Assembly: GCA_024653345.1 (NCBI GenBank)
Contig: JANLFV010000002.1
Location: forward strand, 68,830-132,829
Direction of reading: 5' to 3'
Length of the DNA stretch: 64,000 bases
Origin: Candidatus Acetothermia bacterium
GTDB lineage: Bacteria > Bipolaricaulota > Bipolaricaulia > RBG-16-55-9 > JANLFV01
A program made the position numbers and the translations under genes. Below the pieces are notes generated by a model that saw nothing but the letters and a program-made list of their open reading frames with translations, searched no databases and was not told the DNA's origin. Position 1 is the stretch's first letter, and each line of letters opens with the position of its first letter. This document shows positions 57,406 to 64,000 of the stretch, piece by piece.

Positions 57406-60357
57406 ATGAGACGCTTGATCGAGAAGTATGGGAAATATATCATCTGGGCCATTGCAATCAGCTTCCTTCTCGGGGCGCTCGTCATCTTCACCCCGGGGAG
57501 GTTCAACATCGCCCGCCAGGGGAGCCCCCAGAGCCGCGAGACGGCCCTGATCGTGAACGGGGAGAAGGTCACCCAGGGCCAGCTGGACCAGCAATACCAG
57601 AGCTTGCTCAACTACTATCGCCAGCTCTACAGCCAGGCCCAGATGGGGAGGTTCGACTCCCAGCTCCAGGGCGCTTCCGGGGCGCGGTATCAGCTCCAGC
57701 TCAAGGCCGATGTGGCCCAGGATCTCATCCGCCGGACGATCCTCAACCAGGAGGCAAGGAAGCGCGGGATCACCGTCTCCAAGGCCGAATATGAGGCGGA
57801 GCTCACCAAGGAGGTCCGTAGCCAGCTCCAGTGGCTCCTCTCCTACTACCAGATGACCGAGGACGAGCTCCGGGAGCGGCTGGCCGAGGGCGGGCGGACG
57901 CTGGACGACTTCAAGAAGGACATCCGCAAGGAGCTGGAGAAGCATGAGGACGAGCTGAAGAAGAGGATCCAGGACGAGAAGCTGAAGGCCGCGGTGGTGG
58001 GGGCCTTCCTTCCCACCGATGACGAGCTGAGGGAGTATTTCGAGGAGAACAAGCCCCAGTTCGCCTCCCCGGAGATGGTCCGAGCCCGCCACATCCTGAT
58101 CAAGGTGCCCGAGGAGGCGCCGGAAGCGGGGGACCACGAGACCGAGGCCACGACACCCCCTGCGGAAGAGGCGAAGGGGCGGACCTGGCTCGACGAGCTC
58201 GACCCGGACCTCGCGGCGAGGCTGGGGCCGAATGTCAGGGGTTGGGCCTCGAGAAACGGCAAGGCCAAGCTCAACATCTTGGTCACTCACACTGATGGCA
58301 CACGCGCGCTCGTCCAAGGGACGAGCTTCAGTGATGAGCGGGCGGAATGGGAGTATATCAAGCGGCTAGTCGCGTGCCCCGAGGTCAAGCTCGTCCAGGA
58401 GGCGGGGCTGCTCACGCCCAGGCCCGAGCTGATCCTGAAGACGCAAGAGGAGGCCGAGCGGGCGCTCTGTGCACCGTCAGCGGCGGGGGCCTTGCAGCCA
58501 GCTACGAAAGAGGGCAGTCCAGCGGCGACCAGCGCGGAGGCCAAGGCTCGGGCGAGGATCGAGGAGATCAAGCGGCAACTTGATGCCGGCGCGGACTTCG
58601 CTGAGCTGGCGAAGCAGTATTCCGAGGACGAGGGGACGGCCCAGAAGGGCGGGGACCTCGGCTGGTTCCAGCGGGGCCAGATGGTGAAGGAGTTCGAGGA
58701 GGCGGCCTTCGCCCTCCAGGTGGGGCAGCTGAGCGGGATCGTCCGGACTCAGTATGGCTTCCACATCATCAAGCTCGAGGACCGGCGCCCGGCCTCGACC
58801 TTCGAGGAGGTGAAGGATCAGGTCCGGAGCGCCTACCTCAGCGAGAAGAAGGAGGACCAGTTCACCAAGTGGTATCAGCAGACGCGGGACGCGGCCACGG
58901 TCGAGATCAAGGTCCCGCTCCTCCAGGCCTATCTGCTCGAGCAGGAGGACAAGGATAAGGCCCTCGCGGCCTATGAGCAATTGGCCGCCGAGGGGAAGGT
59001 CGCCGACCTCTACCTCCCCTACTACATCGCCCGGCTCTACGAGGAGAAGCTCCGGGAGGCCGAGGACGAGCGGGATGCCCTGGCAAGCACGGCCCAGCCC
59101 GATGACCCGCGGCTGAAGACCCTCGAGGCCCAGATCGCGGAATACTCGAAGAAGGTCAAGGACAACCTTTACAAGACGCTCGATGCCGCGGGGTCGGATC
59201 AGGCCCTCTTCGAGGAGCTGCTCACCTACGACGAGCAGAACCCTGAGCTGCACTACCGCTACGGCCAGTTCCTCGAGGAGATGGGCCGCTACAACGAGGC
59301 CCTGAAGCAGTTGGACCGGGCGCTCGAGCTCAAGCCCGACCACGCCGGCTCGCTCATCCTCTACGGGGACATCAAACTCGACGCCAAGGAATACGACGAG
59401 GCGATCGCGAAGTATCAGCAGGCCCTCCCGCTCATCGCCGCTGAGCGCGAGCGACTGAAGCGAGTCCGAACCAGACTGGCCCAGGCCTACATGGGCCGCG
59501 GGGAGAACGATCCCGCCGTGGAGCTGTTGAGCAAGGTCCTCGCTGACAGCCCGGACGATCAGCAGGTCCTCACCCTGATGGGCGACATCCTCTTCGGCTC
59601 GGGGAAGTTCGCCGAGGCCGCGAGCTACTACAAGAAGGCCCTCGAGAGCGGGGTGAAGCCCGAGCTCCAGGTGAAGCTGGCCAACGCCTACCTCAAGGCG
59701 GGGAGCCCGAAGGAGGCCGGGGAGCTCTTCGACGCCGTGATCAAGGGCCAGTCCTTCTACGCGGCCGATGCCTACCTCGGCCTGGGGGATGTCCACCGCG
59801 CGGAGGGGCTGACGGAGAAGGCCCTGGACGACTACCGCGAGGGCTTCAAGCGGAGCCAGTATAGGACCCAGCTCCGCGAGGAGCTGGGCGAGCGGATCCT
59901 CGAGCTCAACCCGGAGGACACCGCGACGCGGTTCGATCTGGCCAAGGCCTACAAGACCAACCGGGCCTACGACAAAGCGATCGCCCACTATCTCGAGCTC
60001 CTGAAGCGCCAGCCCCAGTCGTTCGACGCCCACCAGGCCCTGGCCGAGACCTACACCGCAAAGGAAGATTACGCGAACGCTAAGGCCATATACAAGAAGG
60101 CCGTGAGCCTGACCGACGACCAGGCGCGGAAGATCCTCGTCTGGCAGAAGGTCCTCGAGTCCGAGGAGAAGCTGGTCGGGGCGGGGAATAAGCTCGGCGA
60201 GGACGGCTTAGAGGCGCTCCTGGAGATGGCCCGGCTCTACCTGAGCCAGGGGAACACGGCCAAGGCCCAGGAGCAGCTCGACCGGCTCGAGAAGGAGGAC
60301 CCGAGCTGGCGGGCCGAGGAGGTCGGGAAGCTGAAGGCCGAGCTGAGCGGGCCATAG
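57406..60357 (+). CDS. membrane-anchored SurA/PpiC-type peptidyl-prolyl isomerase with TPR repeats
   Basis: 983 residues. N-terminal uncleaved anchor (YIIWAIAISFLLGALVIF), then a SurA-N-like helical domain to ~220 (RETALIVNGEKVTQGQLDQQ). A parvulin domain begins at ~226 (VRARHILIKV) and continues at ~380 (FAELAKQYSEDEGTAQKGGD, LGWFQRGQMV, GIVRTQYGFHIIKLEDRRPA). About 140 residues are inserted between its first strand and first helix. Residues ~500-983 are TPR-like repeats (AGSDQALFEELLTYDEQNPE, LGDVHRAEGLTEKALDDYRE). Likely an extracytoplasmic chaperone for exported proteins. Followed after 15 bp by mazG. Confidence 0.86.
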   Translation: MRRLIEKYGKYIIWAIAISFLLGALVIFTPGRFNIARQGSPQSRETALIVNGEKVTQGQLDQQYQSLLNYYRQLYSQAQMGRFDSQLQGASGARYQLQLKADVAQDLIRRTILNQEARKRGITVSKAEYEAELTKEVRSQLQWLLSYYQMTEDELRERLAEGGRTLDDFKKDIRKELEKHEDELKKRIQDEKLKAAVVGAFLPTDDELREYFEENKPQFASPEMVRARHILIKVPEEAPEAGDHETEATTPPAEEAKGRTWLDELDPDLAARLGPNVRGWASRNGKAKLNILVTHTDGTRALVQGTSFSDERAEWEYIKRLVACPEVKLVQEAGLLTPRPELILKTQEEAERALCAPSAAGALQPATKEGSPAATSAEAKARARIEEIKRQLDAGADFAELAKQYSEDEGTAQKGGDLGWFQRGQMVKEFEEAAFALQVGQLSGIVRTQYGFHIIKLEDRRPASTFEEVKDQVRSAYLSEKKEDQFTKWYQQTRDAATVEIKVPLLQAYLLEQEDKDKALAAYEQLAAEGKVADLYLPYYIARLYEEKLREAEDERDALASTAQPDDPRLKTLEAQIAEYSKKVKDNLYKTLDAAGSDQALFEELLTYDEQNPELHYRYGQFLEEMGRYNEALKQLDRALELKPDHAGSLILYGDIKLDAKEYDEAIAKYQQALPLIAAERERLKRVRTRLAQAYMGRGENDPAVELLSKVLADSPDDQQVLTLMGDILFGSGKFAEAASYYKKALESGVKPELQVKLANAYLKAGSPKEAGELFDAVIKGQSFYAADAYLGLGDVHRAEGLTEKALDDYREGFKRSQYRTQLREELGERILELNPEDTATRFDLAKAYKTNRAYDKAIAHYLELLKRQPQSFDAHQALAETYTAKEDYANAKAIYKKAVSLTDDQARKILVWQKVLESEEKLVGAGNKLGEDGLEALLEMARLYLSQGNTAKAQEQLDRLEKEDPSWRAEEVGKLKAELSGP

Positions 60358-60372
60358 CATCCTGAAGGCTGG

Positions 60373-60981
60373 ATGAGAGAGTTCGAGCGGTTGGTTGAGC
60401 TGGTCGCCCGCCTCCGCGGCCCTGCTGGCTGCCCCTGGGATCGGGCCCAGACGCACGATTCCCTCAAGGGGATGCTCCTCGAGGAGGCCTACGAAACGAT
60501 CGCCGCGATCGAGAGCGGCGACCCTGAGGCGCTCGAGGATGAGCTGGGTGACCTCCTCTTGCACATCGTCTTCCAGGCCCAGATCGCCCGCGAGGCGGGG
60601 GAGTTCGACATCGAGGCGGTCCTCGAGAAGCTGAACGAGAAGCTTCTCCGCCGCCACCCGCATGTCTTCGGCGGGCCGGAGGCTAAGGACGCGGCCGAGG
60701 TCCGCCGGAGGTGGGAGGAGATCAAGGACCAAGAGGCCCGGAAGGGGGCATTGCCCCCTCTCCCGGCGCTCATTGCCGCGCGGAAGGCCCAGGAGCAGTC
60801 GGCCTACGCCGGCCGGGGCGAGGTGAGCGGGGACGGCCTTCGGTCGCTCCTCGGCCCCGGCGAGCCGGAGGAGGAGATCGGAAAGCTCCTCTTCCGCGTG
60901 GTGGCCCTGGCCCGCGCAGTGGGGGTGGAGCCGGAGCTGGCCCTCCGCCGGGCCACGGAGCGCTTCCTCCGCGGGGAGTAG
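60373..60981 (+). CDS. mazG: MazG-type nucleoside triphosphate pyrophosphohydrolase
   Basis: 202 residues. PAGCPWDRAQTHDSLKGMLL, EEAYETIAAIESGD, LEDELGDLLLHIVFQAQIAR (EExxE...ExxD magnesium site) and RRHPHVFGG are classic MazG. The second MazG repeat of the E. coli protein is reduced to a short C-terminal part. Clears non-canonical or excess NTPs. The stop directly abuts the next ATG. Confidence 0.93.
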   Translation: MREFERLVELVARLRGPAGCPWDRAQTHDSLKGMLLEEAYETIAAIESGDPEALEDELGDLLLHIVFQAQIAREAGEFDIEAVLEKLNEKLLRRHPHVFGGPEAKDAAEVRRRWEEIKDQEARKGALPPLPALIAARKAQEQSAYAGRGEVSGDGLRSLLGPGEPEEEIGKLLFRVVALARAVGVEPELALRRATERFLRGE

Positions 60982-61212
60982 ATGGAGACCTGGCTCGTCG
61001 AGCTGGACGAGGGGGAGATCCACTTCCTCGCGGCGATCCTCGAGGGCTACGACGGGATCGCCACGCTCACGCGCGACTACCAACTGCTCGAGGGGAAGAC
61101 CTACTTCAAGCTCCTCGTCCCGGCAGGCTTCGAGCAGGAGGTCGAGCAGCTACTGCGCGAACTGAGGGGGTATGCGGCTATCGGTGAGGTTCGGCGAGAT
61201 CTTGCCGGATAG
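60982..61212 (+). CDS. DUF4911-like small protein
   Basis: 76 residues beginning immediately after mazG. The pattern DEGEIHFLAAILEGYDGIAT and the LLVPAGFEQEVEQLLREL tail match DUF4911, a small alpha/beta domain of unknown function that commonly sits next to YqeG-type genes. The end overlaps yqeG by 41 bp. Confidence 0.75.
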   Translation: METWLVELDEGEIHFLAAILEGYDGIATLTRDYQLLEGKTYFKLLVPAGFEQEVEQLLRELRGYAAIGEVRRDLAG

Positions 61213-61690
61213 GGAGCTCGAGTCGATCTTCGAGCTCGAGCCCGCCTCCCTGAAGGCGGCGGGGAAGCGGGGGATCATCTTCGATCTCGATAATACCCTG
61301 GCCCCGCGCGGGGCGCGACAGCTCGACCGCGCGGCCCTGGCGCTGCTCGACCGGCTCCGCGAGGAGGGCCTGCTCGTCGGGATCTTGAGCAACGACCAGG
61401 GCTTGGGCAGGGAGCACCTGCAGGGCAGGACCGAGGGCTGCCCGATCTACTTCAATGCCCGGAAGCCGCGGCGAGCGGTCTTCCGCCAGCTCTTGCGGGA
61501 GATGGGCCTCAGCCCCGAGGAGGCCGTGATGGTGGGGGACAACCTCTTCACCGACATCTGGGGGGCCAAGCGGCTCGGGCTCTACGCGATCTTGGTCAGG
61601 CCGCTCGATCCCCGCGAGCCCTCCCACATCAGGCTCGTCCGGCTCGCCGCCAGGGCCGCCCTCTCCCTGGGCAGGCTCTTGGGCTGCTAG
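61172..61690 (+). CDS. yqeG: YqeG-family HAD phosphatase
   Basis: 172 residues from ATG 61172 behind GAGGGGG. HAD motif I IIFDLDNTLAP, motif II GILSNDQ, motif III/IV FRQLLREMGLSPEEAVMVGD and GDNLFTDIWGAKRLG. The HAD-IIIA (YqeG/GEP4-like) group includes phosphatidylglycerophosphate phosphatases; with pgsA in the same window a lipid role is possible but not shown. Convergent with hypF, 5 bp between stops. Confidence 0.88.
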   Translation: MRLSVRFGEILPDRELESIFELEPASLKAAGKRGIIFDLDNTLAPRGARQLDRAALALLDRLREEGLLVGILSNDQGLGREHLQGRTEGCPIYFNARKPRRAVFRQLLREMGLSPEEAVMVGDNLFTDIWGAKRLGLYAILVRPLDPREPSHIRLVRLAARAALSLGRLLGC

Positions 61691-61695
61691 CCTGG

Positions 61696-63969
61696 CTAGG
61701 CCCAGCCGAGGCGGAGCCTCGTCCCGGCCACGACCGCCTGGCCGAAGGAGATCCCACCGTCCCCGCAGGGGACCTTCTCGTTCAGGTAGAGCTTGAGGCC
61801 GGCCCGCTCGACTTCGGCCTTGATGACGCTCGTGATCGCCTCGTTATAGGCCACCCCGCCGGCGAGCGCGACCTCCTCAAGGCCGCTCTCCCGAGCGGCC
61901 CTAATCGCCAGCCTCGCCAGCCCCGCGGCTAGGGCCCACTGGGCCGTCGCGGCCAGATCGGCGGGGCTATGCCTCCCTTTGAGCTCGAGCAGCCTCAGGA
62001 AGAGGGCGGGGGTGTCCAGGACCGGGCGGCCCTCCTCGACGGCGAAGGGCAGCTCCAGCTCGATCGGCCGCCCCTCGCGGGCCGCGGCCTCGAGCTTCAT
62101 CGCCGGCTCGCCCTCGCAGGTCCGCTCGGAGCAGACCCCGAGGAGCACGCTCACCGCATCGAGGAACCGCCCGGCGCTGCTGGTCTGAAAGACATTCAAC
62201 CCCGCCTCGAGCTGCCTCTTCACCAGCTCGAGCTCCCGCAGGCTGCGGAAATGCGGGAGGAGGTGGTCCCCCAGGGCCTGCTCGAGCTTCGCCCCCCTCA
62301 AGCCGGCGGCAAAGAGGAAGCCCGCGGCCATCCGCGCGGGGAACCGGGTGGCGAGGTCTCCCCCGGGCATCGGGGCGCTCCTTAAGCCCCCGACGCGCCT
62401 GAAGTCGGCCCGCTCGGCGATCAGGACCTCCCCGCCCCAGATCCGGCCGTCGGTCCCGTAGCCGACGCCATCGAGGGCCAGCCCGACCGCCCGCTCGAGG
62501 CCGTGCTCGCCCAGGACCGCGGCGATGTGGGCATGGTGGTGCTGGACGCGGATGACCCTCTCGCCCAGCTCCTCGGCCAGCCTGGTAGTGAGGAACCGCG
62601 GGTGGAGGTCGCAGGCCAGGACGCGCGGGAGCTTCGCCCCGGTGATCGCGAGGAGGTGCGCGATGGCCTCCCTCAGGAATTGGAAGGTCTCGAGGTCGTC
62701 GACATGGCCGATGTGCTGGGAGAGGTAGCACTTCCGGTCGAGGTAGAGCGCGAAGGTGTTGTTCAGCTCCGCCCCGAGGGCCAGGATCGGCTCCTCGCCC
62801 AGGTCCAGCTCGAGCGGGGTGGGGACCCAGCCTCGCGAGCGCCGGATGAACCGCCAGCCGAGGCTATGCCGGAGGACGGAGTCGTCGCACCTAGCGACGA
62901 TCTCGCGGTCGTGGAGGAGGAAGTCGTCCGCGATCCCTTCCAGCCGCTCCTCGATCTCGCCGTTCTCGATGAGCATCGGCCTCCCGGGCATATTGGCCGA
63001 GGTCATCACCAGCGGGAAATCCAGATGCTCGAAGAGCAAGTAGTGGAGCCCGGTGTAGGGGAGCATGACCCCGACATTGTGGAGCCCGGGGGCGACCGAG
63101 GGGGCGAGCGGTGAGGCCGGCCGCTTGTTCAGCACCACGATCGGCCGGCGCGGCGAGCGGAGGAGCCGCCACTCCTCCGGCGAGGGCTCGGCGAGCTGCT
63201 GTAGCTGCCCCTCAGTGGCCATGAGGGCGAACGGCTGCTGGGGCCGGCCGAGCCGGGCGCGGAGCCTCAGGACCACCTCCTCGCTCGTGGCATCGCAGGC
63301 CAGGTGGGTTCCCCCCAGCCCCTTGATCGCCACGATCCTCCCGGCCTTGAGGGCCTCAGCTGCCTTCGCGATCGGGTCCCCCTCGGGTGAGCCGTTGAAG
63401 TAGAGCCTTGGGCCGCAGGAAGGGCAGGCGATCGTCTGGGCATGGTAGCGGCGGTCGAGCGAGTCGGTATACTCCTTCGCGCAGGCGGGGCACATCGGGA
63501 ACTCGGCGAACGAGGTCCGCTCGCGGTCGTAAGGGAGGCTCCGGATCGTGGTGAACCTCGGGCCGCAGTCGGTGCAGGAGGTGGCCCAATAGCCATGATA
63601 GCGGGAGCGATTCCGGATATCTTCTACACAGCCGTCGCAGATCGCTGTATCCGGCGGGATGGTCCCCGAACTTCCCTCGCCGGCCTGGGAGCGCTCGATC
63701 TTGAACGCGCTCAGCTTCCCATCTCGCGGGAGGTCGGCCACCCGCAGCGCCTCGATCTCGGCCAGCGGCGGCTTGCGGGCCTGGAGCTCCTCGAGGAATC
63801 GCGCGATCTGCTCCGGCGTGCCCTCGACGATAATCTCCACGCCGGCATCGCCGAGGTTCCTCACGCTCCCCACCAGCCCGTTCCGCACCGCCGTCCGGTA
63901 GACGAACGGCCTGAACCCCACCCCCTGGACGATCCCTTGGACCAGGATCTGCCGCCGGACGGGCGTCAC
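61696..63969 (-). CDS. hypF: carbamoyltransferase HypF
   Basis: 757 residues from GTG 63969 behind GGAGGAGG, full length. Acylphosphatase domain 1-90 (QGIVQGVGFRPFVYRTAVRN), two zinc fingers (CDGCVEDIRN, SCTDCGPRFTTI, CPACAKEY, CPSCGPRLYF), YrdC-like domain (AIKGLGGTHLACDATSEE) and a Kae1/TobZ-like C-terminal domain (VQHHHAHIAAVLGEHGLE, GLALDGVGYGTDGRIWGGEV, VALAGGVAYNEAITS). Makes the cyanide ligand precursor for [NiFe] hydrogenase. Other hyp genes and the hydrogenase are outside the window. Confidence 0.96.
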   Translation of the reverse strand: MTPVRRQILVQGIVQGVGFRPFVYRTAVRNGLVGSVRNLGDAGVEIIVEGTPEQIARFLEELQARKPPLAEIEALRVADLPRDGKLSAFKIERSQAGEGSSGTIPPDTAICDGCVEDIRNRSRYHGYWATSCTDCGPRFTTIRSLPYDRERTSFAEFPMCPACAKEYTDSLDRRYHAQTIACPSCGPRLYFNGSPEGDPIAKAAEALKAGRIVAIKGLGGTHLACDATSEEVVLRLRARLGRPQQPFALMATEGQLQQLAEPSPEEWRLLRSPRRPIVVLNKRPASPLAPSVAPGLHNVGVMLPYTGLHYLLFEHLDFPLVMTSANMPGRPMLIENGEIEERLEGIADDFLLHDREIVARCDDSVLRHSLGWRFIRRSRGWVPTPLELDLGEEPILALGAELNNTFALYLDRKCYLSQHIGHVDDLETFQFLREAIAHLLAITGAKLPRVLACDLHPRFLTTRLAEELGERVIRVQHHHAHIAAVLGEHGLERAVGLALDGVGYGTDGRIWGGEVLIAERADFRRVGGLRSAPMPGGDLATRFPARMAAGFLFAAGLRGAKLEQALGDHLLPHFRSLRELELVKRQLEAGLNVFQTSSAGRFLDAVSVLLGVCSERTCEGEPAMKLEAAAREGRPIELELPFAVEEGRPVLDTPALFLRLLELKGRHSPADLAATAQWALAAGLARLAIRAARESGLEEVALAGGVAYNEAITSVIKAEVERAGLKLYLNEKVPCGDGGISFGQAVVAGTRLRLGWA

Positions 63970-64000
63970 TGCGGGGCCTCCTCCGGGGTTGCGAGGACTA

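Noticed and set aside
58477-60033. 518-residue minus-strand frame opposite the parvulin/TPR gene
   Set aside because: Antisense shadow in GC-rich DNA: no ribosome site, no recognisable domain, and the plus strand has clear TPR repeats. The same applies to long antisense frames at 4140-5099, 6134-7195, 29291-30586, 35018-36340 and 57007-58317.
1-64000. tRNA, rRNA, CRISPR arrays, transposases or att sites
   Set aside because: I looked in the gene-free stretches on both strands and saw no cloverleaf with a TTCGA arm, no rRNA-like block, no regularly spaced repeats and no transposase motif. A dedicated search could still find a short or degenerate case.

Overview
The window is GC-rich, densely coded bacterial DNA with about 57 real genes plus one broken gene. 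Many starts overlap the previous stop (ATGA, GTGA and TTGA junctions), and sigma-70-like promoters (TTGAYY / TATAAT-like) are easy to see. Gene content suggests an anaerobic and probably thermophilic bacterium from a deep or little-cultured lineage. The pointers are archaeal-type phosphoglycerate mutase, split methylmalonyl-CoA mutase, an alkyltransferase-endonuclease V fusion, M32 carboxypeptidase, SpoVS, RNase Y, HypF, and NADH/NADPH/ferredoxin-type flavoproteins. Bipolaricaulota/Acetothermia would fit, but that is a guess from content, not a phylogenetic result. I see no rRNA, tRNA, CRISPR array, transposase or phage gene.

Layout. 1-1.6 kb: end of a secreted repeat protein of lower GC. 1.6-15.5 kb: a purine-handling region. 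It holds a probable 8-oxoguanine deaminase, a fucose-isomerase-like protein, and two convergent BMP-type nucleoside/nucleobase ABC transporter operons that share one ATPase gene; one binding-protein gene is broken. It ends with a molybdenum-hydroxylase maturation operon (mocA-xdhC-yqeB). 15.6-19 kb: a DNA repair/replication operon (mutM, alkyltransferase-endoV fusion, HD protein, holA). 19.1-24.8 kb: methylmalonyl-CoA mutase subunits, a predicted TIM-barrel protein, a YycJ-type metallohydrolase and two convergent Crp/Fnr regulators.

25.0-34.5 kb is the most striking region. Two glutamate dehydrogenase genes bracket a tight operon encoding a NuoE-like protein, a 1053-residue NuoF-GltD fusion, a cysteine-rich Fe-S protein and a stand-alone FMN-binding glutamate synthase domain. 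The domain set resembles a Sporomusa-type (Stn/Nfn) electron-bifurcating transhydrogenase joined to glutamate metabolism. A Crp/Fnr-like palindrome lies at about -41.5 from the operon's predicted start. A 69-bp hairpin element is repeated once after each gdh locus.

34.5-42.6 kb: small proteins, an M28-type peptidase, a secreted glycine-rich protein, flavodoxin, phosphoglycerate mutase and a large secreted CBM/glycosidase-like protein. 42.6-45.7 kb: a restriction-modification module, lower in GC toward its end. 45.7-51 kb: M32 carboxypeptidase, acylphosphatase, nitroreductase, an orphan sugar-binding protein, pgsA and rluD. 51.1-61.7 kb: nusA-MMPL, an unknown gene-rny-spoVS, a large parvulin/TPR protein, mazG-DUF4911-yqeG. 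61.7-64 kb: hypF, which implies a [NiFe] hydrogenase elsewhere in the genome.

Functionally the window joins purine uptake and catabolism, repair of damaged or deaminated purines, and redox-coupled nitrogen metabolism.
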